This document shows, one piece after another, positions 19,951-30,833 of a DNA stretch of 41,106 bases (position 1 is the stretch's first letter; every line of letters begins with the position of its first letter). The notes under the pieces were generated by a model. It was given only the letters and a program-made list of their open reading frames with translations, searched no databases and was not told the origin of the DNA. The translations under genes were made by a program, and so were the position numbers. Source of the stretch: Cytidiella melzeri (lineage: Eukaryota > Basidiomycota > Agaricomycetes > Polyporales > Irpicaceae); contig JABYQR010000383.1 of assembly GCA_022592445.1 (NCBI GenBank), positions 1-41,106 of the forward strand, read 5' to 3'.

Positions 19951-22900
19951 GCTGAACCAGGAAAGATTAGCGGTAGTCAAATGATGTCTTCGACGGTTCA
20001 AACTACAAGAAATGGTCCACCGCTATGATTGGCTTGTTCAGATATTCAAACACTTGGTTAATCGTGAATGGAACCGAAAAGAAACCTACCTTACCGCAGC
20101 AGCTACCAGTTCAGGTTCTGGTACGACTACTGCACCTCCTGACACTTCTGATGAGAAGAAGGAACTTAAGGATTGGGAAATTCGGAACCAACGCGCTTTA
20201 GCTTATTTCAATATTTACCTTGACATTACTTTGCAATCCTATCTTGAAGGAGAGGATTTGGCCTCCGAAGTGTGGAAGAAATTGAAAACAGATTTTGAGA
20301 AGACATCAGTCTTAGCAAGCTCTGTTGCGTTCAGAAACCTACTTAGCTCAACTTTTGATGAGTCTAAGGATATGAACGTACAAATTCAAGGCTTCCGTAC
20401 TAAGATTGGAGATACCAAAGTTGCTGGGTTAGACCTTGATGATCAAATTAAAGTTCATATTCTTTTGTGGGCTTTACCAACGTCATATGAAACCGCCATT
20501 TCTGCATACATTGGCACTGTTGCAAAACCCGAAGAAATTAAGTTTGACACGCTCATCCCCAAGATACTTGCGGAAGAGTTACGTCGAAAGGGTTCAAACA
20601 GTGAAAATGCGAATCGGATTACGCAGACCACGCGTTTACCGAAGGAAAAATGCAAGAAGTGTGGGCTTTCTAACCATACTACGAGTCAGCACTGGGATAA
20701 AGGGAAACCTAACCAGAACAAGTCTCGCGGTAATGGAAATAATCAGCAAGGATCTTCTACCAACAACAAGCAGGGTAACAAGGAGAATAAAGGAAAGAAA
20801 GGAGGACAACGAAAGAAGTCCAAAGGCAAAGGCAAAGACAAAGCGACTGTAAATAATCTTCAAGTAGATACCAAACCTGTCTTCGAGCACGATAATGAAA
20901 TCATCAACGTTTCTCTTTATTCCACGTGTGAGACTGAAAGCGTTGAATGGCTCATCGACAGTGGTGCTACTAGTCACATTACCAATGAAATTGACGACTT
21001 TATCTCGTATCAACCAGCAACGGTAGCAGGTACATGCTCTGTAGCAGGTAAAGATATGACTGTCAAAATATTGGGAAAAGGAACGGTCGTACTTGACACG
21101 ATCCTTGTGAAAGATAAAATACATCGCACAACTTTGAACAATGTCCTCTATATACCAGATGCGACTACAAGATTCTTTTCTCCTTCTAGAGCACTGCAAC
21201 AAGGATGCACCAGCAGTGTTACATCGAAAGGATGGACAATTTATAATGAAGGAAAAGAGATTATAAATGGTCAACCTGATCATGCCGGACTTTATTGGAT
21301 TAAAGGACGTCTAGTCAGGAAGATAGACTCAATTAATAAAGTTAGTCGTAATGATTATACGTTGTGGCATAATCGACTAGGACACCCAGGGAATAAGATT
21401 GTCGAAAATCTTCACAAAGGAACAAAGGGATTAAAAGAAAAGATTCCTATTCCATCGACAATTTCTCCTTGTCACGGATGTCAAGTTGGAAAAGGAAAGA
21501 GACAACCATTTCCACCATCTATGTCGAGAGCTACAGAAGTCCTTGAATTAACTCATTCCGATCTCATTGAATATTCTACAACTTCTATTGATGGTTACAA
21601 ATACGGTATGACTTGTCTTGATGATGCTTCTAGTCATGGGATGCTCTATTATCTCAAGCACAAAGATGAAGCGTTCACAAGATTCAAAGAATACAAGTCA
21701 TGGGCCGAAAACCAAACAGGAAAGAAGATGAAGAAGTTCAGATGTGATGGTGGAACAGAGTTCATTAATAATGAGTTCAAGGATTATCTGAAGGAACACG
21801 GAATAGAACTACAAATGTCTGTACCGTATACTCCACAACAAAATGGTAGAGCTGAGCGATGGCAACAGACCATAAAATATAAAGCCGAAGCATTGCGTCA
21901 GCAAGCTGGGTTATCAAATGGTTTCTGGAAGCTTACTTGCGAAGCAGCGGTATATTTAAATAACCGTCTACCTAATGTACGATTAAACTGGCAGACACCT
22001 ATAGAGAGTTTTCTGGGTATAAAACCAGATATCTCAATGCTTCGTGTATTTGGATGTCGTGCATACGTCCACGTACCGATCAAGAGTCGTCAGAACAAGT
22101 TGTCACCAAAAGCAACTCCTATGATATTGTTGGATATGAACCGGGTGTAAAGGGTTACCGGTTCTGGGATAAACAGCGAATCGTCATTGCTCGCGATGCA
22201 GTATTTGACGAGACTCATTTCCCGTATCGTAAAGATATTACTCCTTCCAAACAACCTTTAGTCGGCGATAACAGTGATAATAACACTGTTCCTCCACACG
22301 ATAATTTTTCACCTTTTGAAGAGAATGATGAACAAGGTCACCAAGATTCTGATGATGGAGATGATGATCATCCAGAGCACCAAGCACCTACTCATCCTTC
22401 TCGACAACAGCAGCAATTCCCTTCAGCTCCGGTTCTTGACAAAGAACCACAACCACAAATCAAACGAGGACCTAAGCCTAAACCACCTTTGCCACCACCT
22501 ATCAACCAGAACAAACGTTCAACTGCTGGAAAAAATCCTAAACTTTCCATGCGGCCGGTGGATATGCAGAAAGCTTTAGAAAAGCAAGTGGCTAAGGACA
22601 AAAAGGAAGAACAAAATGAGCTTCGTTTGAGAGCTGATGGAACTCGAGAACACGCGCGAGATCTCCGGTTGCAGGGCCATCCAGATTACGGATACCTTTG
22701 CGATCAGGAACGTCATCACGTCAACCCTCGAGATCACCTTCCGTTGAACCGGGTCCAGAACATCAAACTCTATCAGGAGGCTTAACTGATGATGATGATT
22801 CTGCAGAAATTGATGACGAGACTCTTAATTCAATTACTGCTTATTCAATCAATGAATATCCACAGACGTGGAAGCAGGCAATGAAAAGAGATGATCGGGA

Positions 22901-24405
22901 TCAATGGTTTGCTGCTGCACAAGACGAAATTGATTCTCAAATGAAGAATAAAACTTGGACGCTTGTACGACGACCAGACGCATCACGAAAATTGTGAAAT
23001 GCAAATGGGTCTTCACCATAAATCTGATGGTCGATATAAAGCGCGTCTTGTTGCAAAAGGATTCACCCAAGTTGAAGGAATTGATTATCAAGAAACTTTC
23101 TCACCAGTCGCACGTTTTGAATCCATACGCATGCTACTAGCTATAGCTGCACTCGAAGATTGGGAAATCGAGGCATTGGATGTGAAAACAGCTTTCCTTT
23201 ACGGCGAACTGGATGAAGAAATCTATATGGAACAACCAGAAGGTTTCGTGGAGAAGGGAACGGAGAACCATGTTTGTTTGCTTAAGAAAGCCATTTATGG
23301 ACTTAAACAAGCTTCACGAACATGGAATATCAAAATTCATAACACTCTGATAGAATTAGGCTTTGACCGGATTCATTCAGATGCTGGTGTTTACGTGTAT
23401 CGGCAACAAGGGGGGAATTTAATTCTCATTCTATATGTTGACGATATATTTCCGATAGGAAATAGTAAACTTGCTATGTCTGCACTTAAGAAAAATCTTA
23501 TGGATCGCTATGAGATGCGTGACTTAGGAGAAGCTAAGCTTATTCTAGGCATGCGTGTGCAGAGAGATCGTAAAGCTAAAACGATTCTACTTGACCAAGA
23601 GTCGTATATTCAAGAGGCTTTAAAACGATTTAATATGGCAAATGCTAATCCTGCTCGGACACCATTACCTTCAGGTGCTGTACTACAGAAGGCAGATTCT
23701 GACTACAAAGCAGATTCTGGTTTACTGAGACAGTATCAAGCGTTGATTGGCACACTTATATATGTTATGATTGGTACTAGACCAGACATTTCATATGCAG
23801 TCATACGTCTTTCACAGTACATGTCAAATCCAACTGACCACCATTATAAATCAGCTAAATATATACTGAGATATTTGCTTGGAACGCAGTCCTATGCGAT
23901 CAAGTATAATGGATCAAGTAATGCTGGTATTATTGGTTATTCGGATGCAGACTGGGCTGAGAATAAAGACGACAGACATTCGACAACAGGATATGTATTT
24001 CTTTTGGCTGAAGGAGCAATTTCCTGGACTTCTAAAAAGCAGAAAACCGTTGCTCTATCATCAATGGAATCAGAATACATGGCCTTGTGCGAAACTTCCA
24101 AGCAATGTTATTGGTTGCGCACCGTGCTCAAAGAATTGGATTTAAAACAGCAAGAGCCTACCATTCTATGCTGTGATAATCATGGTGCTATTTACTTCAC
24201 CAAGAATCCAAAGATAGAGTCACGCTCAAAGCATATTGACATTCGATATCATTATGTTAGAGAGTTTGTCGAAAATAAGAATGCCGAACTATATGCTGTT
24301 CCAACTGAAGAACAGATTGCTGATATCATGACAAAGTCATTGGCATTTCAGAAGCAATCATACTTCAGTGGGAGATTAGGTCTAATTGATCTAAACACTC
24401 ACTAA
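19948..24405 (+). pseudogene. Copia gag-pol polyprotein with six one-base frameshifts
   Basis: Gag starts at MAEPGKIS and has a nucleocapsid knuckle at 20651-20692 of the form C-x2-C-x4-H-x4-H (final Cys replaced by His). The protease active site DSGATSH lies near 20957. The pre-integrase zinc region (LWHNRLGHPG, then CHGCQVGKG) is at about 21360-21500. The integrase core has all three acidic residues, with 35 residues between the second Asp (RCDGGTEF) and Glu (NGRAERWQQT). RT is at about 23020-23700, with an intact YVDD near 23430. RNase H lies at about 23930-24300 (YSDADWAENKDD, then SSMESEYMAL). Frame changes near 19985, 20090, 22128, 22680, 22980 and 23022 are all equivalent to loss of one base. 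No point-mutation stop codon is needed to explain any break. Every catalytic motif is preserved, so the damage may be sequencing error. Confidence 0.9.
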
Positions 24406-24415
24406 TGTAACGGTT

Positions 24416-24424
24416 AAGTGGGAG
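24416..24424 (+). promoter_or_regulatory. Copia polypurine tract
   Basis: AAGTGGGAG directly before the 3' LTR; mostly purine, in the expected place for plus-strand priming. Confidence 0.65.
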
Positions 24425-24970
24425 TGTTAAAACTATATAATATAATATGATATGATATGTAGTTTCCCACGCCTTATTACAAGGACGCTTTAGGTAGCAG
24501 AGTTCCCACAGTCTTGATATGGGAATTATGCAGCCGTATATGGAAACTCAGTAGTAACCATCACATTAGCTGAGACGTACAGATACGGATTGTAGTAGTA
24601 CTATACATATATGTACGCCTGTGTTCTAGTAGCATAGGAAATGACATGCAAAGCACATATGACTCCAGAGGATGCCTAAAGCATATATCTGAGGACAAGT
24701 ACTAGCATGAGTCATTTACTCATTATGTACGCCTCTGGTACAAGTGCTGAGCCTAGTCATACAATGAGTCATGCATGTATAGCATGAGTCATGCATGAGT
24801 CATGCACTTAGTCATACAGTAGAATAGCTGAAGTAGACATGTATAGTAGTCGCTTACATAAGTAGATACAGACATGTATATAAGCAGAGCTGCTGAAGCA
24901 GCAAGAATAATAAGACTCATCTTCGAAGCTTAACAGCCTCTACCCCTCGCACACATATTCCACTTTGTTA
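24425..24970 (+). repeat. 3' LTR of the copia element (546 bp)
   Basis: Near-identical to 16413-16960 (see there). Followed by the GAAAC duplication and the resumed Hel repeat unit TGCCACAGGCTG. Confidence 0.95.
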
Positions 24971-25963
24971 GAAACTGCCACAGGCTGTGTTCTGAATGTA
25001 ACTCCTGCTTATAGAGCAACTAGTGGTTTTGAAACTTTGTGGAACAATCAAATGCAGTGCTTGCTGCTGATGCAACTATGTCCTGTTGATGTCTGAACTG
25101 CTTCAGCCCCACTAGAGCTGCCACAGGCTGTGCTCTGATTGTAACTCCTCCTTAGAGAGCAACTAATGATTGTGAAATTTTGTGGACCAATTGAATGCAG
25201 TGCTGGCTGCTGATGAAACCATGTCTAGCTGATGTCTGCATTGCCTCACCCTCATCAGAGCTGCCACAGGCTATGTTCTGATTTTATCTCCACCTTAGAG
25301 AGCAACTAATGCTTGTAAAACTTTGTGTAACAATCCAATGCAGTGCTTGCTGCTGATGCAACCATGTACTGTTGATGTCTGAACTGCCTCACCCCCATTG
25401 GAACTGCCACAGGCTGTGTTCTGATTGTAGCTCCTGCTTAGAGAGCAACTAACAGTTGTGAAACTTTGTGAAACAATCAGATACAGTAGTCACTACTAAT
25501 GCAGCCACAAATTTACATCGTCCAAGAATGTAGGGATTGAGATTTTGTAGTTAGCTTCCAAAGTACTGGTAACTCTTGCTCAGAGCCGATACTATGTGTG
25601 GCATGTCTTCTAATTGTATTCCTTGTTCAGAGAGCAAGCAATGTCTGGAGATTGCTGCACATGTACCTGACCAGAATTTGACATCGTAGCAAGAGTGGAG
25701 TTTGAATCTGAGTCTGAGTGACCATTTTCAGTAGACTGGCCATAAGTTGCTCAATTCCACTTCAATTGACATGATGTTTGTACCAGGATGTTGCCACAAG
25801 ATAGGTATATCTGATGGTGTATTATATGTACAAATTTGTACCCATTTTCAGTCTGTAAAAATCAAAAAGTGCATTTTGATTGCAAGAGTGATCTGATACA
25901 AAGTTAAAAAGGGCTGATAACAAGGCCAGTGTGATGCCATCAGCTGTATTGATTGTGTTTTTA
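24971..25963 (-). mobile_element. Helitron-like Hel-2, middle part
   Basis: Starts with the duplicated GAAAC and continues the 143-bp repeats interrupted at 16412, then the conserved body, up to ...GTGTTTTTA at 25963. There Hel-3 begins. The continuation TTGACACTAC is found at 28474. Confidence 0.82.
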
Positions 25964-26743
25964 CTAGCGTTAGCAAGGCCAGCAAGCGGCAAATACAATT
26001 CCTGTACTTTTTGAGCCAGATTTGTAAGTAAATTTGGTTCTGGTAGCAGCCTGAACAAGTAATTTTGTTGGGAATAGCTTCTTCAATGAGTAATGTATAG
26101 TAAGTTGGTGGTTTTTCTTCACTGGAGCACACAATCATTCATGAAAGAGGAGGGACTGTGCTTTATTGTTCAAAGTGCAACAATGGGTGTGAGTACAGGA
26201 TTAAAACAGGCTTGTGGAGCAGAGCATGGGGATAAAGATTGTTTGACATGTGTCTTCTTCTTAATGGTGTTGAACTATGTGAAATAGTCTAGATAAAAAT
26301 TGGTAAACTACAGGAGCAGGGTTACAAGTGATTATGTCATGAATAGCAAATTGAATAAATTACATAGCATGAAATAGTTAATTGCACCTGTGACTTTGTT
26401 ACCAAAAAGAACCTGAGTCAACAACTCTGTTTCTGGTAAGGACCTTGCCAAGCCATCTGGTCATGAATATTGACTGTATTAGGGGCATTTTCTATTGGTG
26501 ACACCGTCGATAGGCAGCTTGATCTGAGATAAAGTGACTGTATTACAAATGATAAGTCTGGTTGCGGGAAAACGAGCCATACATTAATGAGGGTAGTCAC
26601 TAATGGTGGCAAGGGGCTTCATATATCTTATCATGAATCTAGTGCAGTGTTCACTGCTGATGACAGAAAATTGCTTGCATAAGAAATTAAGGGCTTGAGG
26701 GTGTCTCACTAGATCAATTGCTAGAACATGTTACATGTGTCCT

Positions 26744-27710
26744 GTTGATGTCTGCACTGCCTCACCCCCATTGGAGCTGCCACAGGCTGCGTTTTGATTG
26801 TAACTCCTGCTTATAGAGCAACTGGTGGTTGTGAAACTGTACGGAAGAATCAAAGGCAGTGCTTTATGCTGATGCAACCTCATCCTGTTGATGTCTGAAC
26901 TGCTTCAGCCCCATTTGAACTTCCACAGGCTATGTTCTGATTTTAATTCCTCTTTAGAGAGCAACTCATGGTTGTGAAACTTTGTGCAACAATCCGACAC
27001 AGTGGTTGCTGCTGATGCAACCATGTCCTGTTGATGTCTGAGCTGCATCACCCCTATTGGAACTGCTACAGATTGTGTTCTGACTGTAACTTCTGCATAG
27101 AGAGTAGTGGCTGTGAAACCTTGTGAACCAATCGAATGCAGTGCTTGCTGCCAATGCAACCATGCACTGTTGATGTCTGAACTGCCTCACCCCACTTGAA
27201 ACTGCCACAGCTGTGACTCTTGCTTGGAATTCAGTGGTTGTGAAACTTTGTGGACCAATTGAATGCACTGCTGGCTGCTAGTGAAACCATGTCAAGCTGA
27301 TGTCTGCATTGTCTCACTACCATCAGAGCTGCCACAAGCTGTGTTCTGATTGTAACTCATGCTTATAGAGCAACTAGTAGTTGTGAAACTGTATGGAAGA
27401 ATCAAAGGCAGTGCTCTATGGTGATGCAACCACTGCCTGTTGATGTCTGAACTGCCTCAGCCCCATCAGAACTGCCACAGGCTATGTTCTGATTTTAACT
27501 CCTCCTTAGAGAGCAACTAATGGTTGTAAAACTTTGCACAACAATCTAACGCAGTGCTTGCTGCTGATGCAACCATGTACTGTTGATGTCTGAACTGCCT
27601 CACCCCCAATTGGAACTGCCACATGCTGTGTTCTGATTGTAACTCCTGCTTAGAGAGCAGTTAACAGTTGTGAAACTTGTGGAACAATCAGATGCAGCAC
27701 TCACCGCTTA
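26744..27710. repeat. 143-bp tandem repeats of Hel-3 (seven units)
   Basis: The unit start GTTGATGTCT or a variant lies at 26744, 26887, 27030, 27169, 27296, 27439 and 27582. Spacings are 143, 143, 139, 127, 143 and 143 bp. The shorter spacings are internal deletions in two units. Confidence 0.9.
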
Positions 27711-27726
27711 TGCAGCCACAAATTTA

Positions 27727-27887
27727 GGGTCTGATCGGCGCTGCATTATGTAGTCAACTTATAAATAATCCCCCGCCAATAAGGAAATAAGTCGCTGTGG
27801 AAATAAGTCAAATTAAGCGCTGGATTATTTTATTTGGCGGGGGATTGTTCCATAATGCGACTACATAATGCGCAGCCGATCAGGCCC
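27727..27887. mobile_element. PIF/Harbinger (Tourist-like) MITE, 161 bp
   Basis: The ends GGGTCTGATCGGC and GCCGATCAGGCCC form roughly 29-bp terminal inverted repeats that continue into GCATTATGTAGTC. A second inverted pair (AATCCCCCGCC... / ...GGCGGGGGATT) lies inside, so the whole element can fold. Flanks are TTA at 27724-27726 and 27888-27890. Other Hel copies read AAATTTACAT across this site, with one TTA. A 3-bp TTA duplication and GGG-type ends are typical of PIF/Harbinger. No transposase is encoded. Confidence 0.9.
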
Positions 27888-28473
27888 TTACATTGTCCAA
27901 GAATGCAGGGGTTGAGAATTTGTAGTTAGCTTCCAAAGTACTGGTAAGTCTTGCTCAGAGCCAACACTATGTATGCCATGTCTTCTAATTGTATTCCTTT
28001 TTCAGAGAGTAAGCAATGTCTGTAGATTGCTGCACATCAAATTGACCAGAGTTTGACATCATTTGCCAGCAGGAGTGGAGTTTGAATCTGAGTCTGGATG
28101 ACTTTGTTCAGTAGACTGGCCATAACATGCTCAATTCCACTTCAATTGACAGGATGTTTGTAGCATGATGTTGCCACCAGATAGGGCTATCAAATGCTGT
28201 ATTATATGTACAGATTTGTACCCATTTTCAGTCTGTAAAAATCAAAAAGTGCATTTTGATTGCAAAAGTGATCTAATACAAAGTTGGAAACAGCTCATAA
28301 CAAGGCCAGTGTGATGCCATCAGCTGTATTCATTGTTTTGTTATTGACATTGTTACTGTCTGTATTCTGCCATCAAATTCCCACACTTTGGGGGACAAAA
28401 AGGTCACATCTGAAAAGGTACAATGTGCTGGAGCACACTGGAGCAATTCTTCTTCATTCTTCAGGAATTGTAA

Positions 28474-28601
28474 TTGACACTACTTTCTGTATGCTGCCAT
28501 CAAATTCCCACACTTTGGGGGACAAAAAGGCCACATCAGAAAAGGCATTAATGTGCTGGAGCACACTGGAACAATCCTTCCTCATTCTTCAGGAATTGTA
28601 A
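28474..28601 (-). mobile_element. Helitron-like Hel-2, 5' terminal part
   Basis: Last 128 bp of Hel-2, a second copy of the element end that follows the Hel-3 end in tandem. It ends GGAATTGTAA at 28601. Together with 15409-16412 and 24976-25963 it gives a complete 2.1-kb copy. Confidence 0.82.
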
Positions 28602-30398
28602 TTCAATCTCCACTCCTGCTGGGAAATCATGTCAATTTCTGGTCAGGTACATGTGCAGCAATCTAAAGACATTGCTTGCTCTCTAAACAAGGAATACAAT
28701 CAGAAGACATGCCACATATAGTTATGGCTCTGAGCAGGAATTACCAGTACTTTGGAAGCTAACTACAAATTCTCAACCCCTACATTCTTGGTGATGTGAA
28801 TTTGTGGCAGCATCAGTAGCGAGTACTGTATCTGATTGTTCCACAAAGTTTCACCACTGTTAGTTGCTCTTTAAGCAGGAGTTACAATCAGAACACAGCC
28901 TGCAGCAGTTCCAATGGGGGTGAGGCAGTTCAGACATCAACAGGACATGGCTGCATCAGCAGCAAGCACTGCATTGGATTGTTGCACAAAGTTTCAAAAC
29001 CATTAGTTGCTCTCTAAGGAGGAGTTAAAATCAGAACATAGCCTGTGACAGTTTTGATGGGGCTGAGGCAGTTCAAACACCAACAGGATGTGGTTGCATC
29101 AGCATAGAGTATTGTCTTTGATTCTTCCATACAGTTTCACGGCCACCAGCCGCTCCACAAGCAGGAGTTACAATCAGAACACAGCCTGTGGCAGTTCCAA
29201 TGGGGGTGAGGCAGTTCAGACATCAACAGTACATGGTTGCATTGGCAGCAAGCACTACATTTGATTCACTCTCTAAGCAGGAGTGACAATCAGAACACAG
29301 TCTGTGGCAGTTCTGATAGGGGTGATGCAGCTCAGACATCAACAGGACATAGTTGCATCAGCAGCAAGTACTGCATCAGATTGTTCCAAGTTTTCATAAG
29401 AACTAGTTGCTCTCCAAGGGGGAGTAACAATCAGAACACAGCATGTGGCAGTTCTAGTGGGTCTGATGCCAGGACATGGTTGCATCACCATAGAGCACTG
29501 CCTCTGATGCGTTCACACAGTTTCACAGCCACTAGTTGCTCTATAAGCAGGAGTTACAATCAGAACCTAGCCTGTGGCAGCTTCAATCGGGATGAGGCAG
29601 TGCAGACATCAACAGGACACATGTAACATGTTCTAGCAATTGATCTGATGAGACACCCTCAAGCCCTTCATTCTTGAAGCAAGTAATTTTCTTGAATCAG
29701 CAGTGAACACTACACAAGACTAATGACAAGATAGATGAAGCCCCTTGCTACCATTAGTGACTACCTTCATCAATGTATGGCTCCTTTTCCCGCAACCAAA
29801 CTAATCAATTGCAGTACAGTCACTTTATCCCAGATCAAGTTGCCTATCAAAGGTGTCACCAATAGCAAATGCCCGTGATACAGTCAATATTCATGACCAG
29901 ATGGCTTGGCAAGATCCTTACCGGGAACAGAGTTGTTTACTGAGGTTGTTTTTGGTAACAAAGTCACAGGTGCAATTAAGTATTCCATGCTATATGATTT
30001 GGTCAATTTGCTATGAATATCATAATCTCTTGCAACCCTGCTCCTGTAGTTTACCAAATGTGTTCTAAATTAATTAACATAGTTCAACACCATTAAGAAG
30101 AAGACACATGTCAAACAATCTTTATCTCCATGCTCTATTGTTATAATTCTGTACTCACAGCCATTGTTCCACTTCAAACAATACAGCACTGTCCCCCTTC
30201 TTTCATGAATGATTGTGTGCTCCTGTGAAGACATACCACCAATCTACTACGTTCCTTATTGAAGAAGCTCTTCCCCACAAAATCCCTTGTTCAGGCTGCT
30301 ACCAGCACCAAGTTTACTTACAAATCTGGCTCAAAAAGTAATATTTCCTCCAATCTTCAGGAATTGTACTTGCAGCTTGGCGGCCTTGCTAACGCTAG
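28602..30398 (+). mobile_element. Helitron-like Hel-5, 3' part
   Basis: Continues Hel-5 in sense orientation from TTCAATCTCCACTCC through about six 143-bp repeat units (28860-29630) and the conserved body, to the inverted terminal segment near 30360 and CTAG at 30395-30398, followed by T. The next base begins an LTR fragment. Because Hel-2 and Hel-3 are in the opposite orientation, 25964-30398 is a large imperfect palindrome. Confidence 0.82.
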
Positions 30399-30751
30399 TT
30401 CTAAGACAAGGCTAGACTTTTCCAGAATGTTTTAAGAACTATGACATCATCTACTAGAATGTTCTACACTATGACATCATAGTTACAGCATGTTCCACAA
30501 GGTTCCAGAAAGTTCTATCATGTGATACACATTTAAGGAAAGGAGCGCATCAGTGCATAAGAGACAGAGGGCACATCAGCGCATCAATGATGGAGTGAGC
30601 ATCAATTGATAGGCGCTGAAATAAGCGCCTGATGTGCGCCTGATAGGCACTGGATAAGTGCCTAAATAGATGCTGGATAAGCACTTAAATATTCCCAATA
30701 TACCGTTGCCTGGTAGGGCAAGTCTTGTAGAAACATTGAAAATCTGTGACA
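30399..30751 (-). repeat. Partial LTR of the gypsy-1 family, minus strand
   Basis: Reverse complement of the first part of the LTR at 8945. It starts TGTCACAGATTTTCAATG at 30751 and keeps the AGCGCTTA-rich block. It is cut off at ...TCTTAGAA where Hel-5 ends. Confidence 0.78.
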
Positions 30752-30789
30752 TTACCCCCCGCTTCTTGCTTTGAACTCCATGCAAAGAG
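30752..30789 (-). promoter_or_regulatory. Polypurine tract and tail of the partial gypsy-1 copy
   Basis: On the minus strand this reads GCAAAGAGT...CAAAGCAAGAAGCGGGGGGTAA, the same tail and tract as at 8905-8944. It is cut at 30789 by a Helitron terminus. Confidence 0.65.
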
Positions 30790-30833
30790 TTACAATTCCT
30801 GAAGAATGAAGAAGAATTGTTCCAGTTTGTGCC
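30790..30833 (+). mobile_element. Helitron-like 5' terminus fragment (44 bp)
   Basis: TTACAATTCCTGAAGAATGA and the following bases match the first 44 bp of the Hel family; then the similarity ends. It is a remnant of a deleted copy. Confidence 0.65.

Larger units (their letters stand above)
16413..24970 (+). mobile_element. Full-length Ty1/copia retrotransposon, 8,558 bp
   Basis: Both LTRs, a primer-binding site, two upstream ORFs, gag-pol and a polypurine tract are present, flanked by the 5-bp duplication GAAAC (16408-16412 and 24971-24975). The insertion site is a 143-bp Hel repeat: joining the flanks gives CCATTGAAACTGCCACAGGCTG, as in the uninterrupted units. LTRs differ by one substitution and two one-base indels over about 547 bp, so insertion was recent. 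The protein order protease-integrase-RT-RNase H is that of copia, not gypsy. At 8.6 kb it is much longer than the usual 5-6 kb. The excess is the 3 kb between the 5' LTR and gag. Confidence 0.96.
25964..28473 (-). mobile_element. Helitron-like Hel-3, complete copy
   Basis: CTAG at 25964 through GGAATTGTAA at 28473, both termini present. Deleting it joins ...GTGTTTTTA to TTGACACTAC..., which matches the uninterrupted family sequence (TTGTTATTGACATTG in Hel-1-like copies). The target is thus A|T with no duplication, the Helitron hallmark. It contains seven 143-bp-type repeats and a MITE. No Rep/helicase coding is present. Length without the MITE is about 2.35 kb. Confidence 0.82.

Noticed and set aside
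20636..21283. 215-codon minus-strand frame opposite copia gag/protease
   Set aside because: Shadow of the sense coding frame, which carries the protease and knuckle motifs.
26905..29626. Open frames of 80-130 codons in the 143-bp repeats
   Set aside because: The period is not divisible by three and the frames are not maintained across units or copies.
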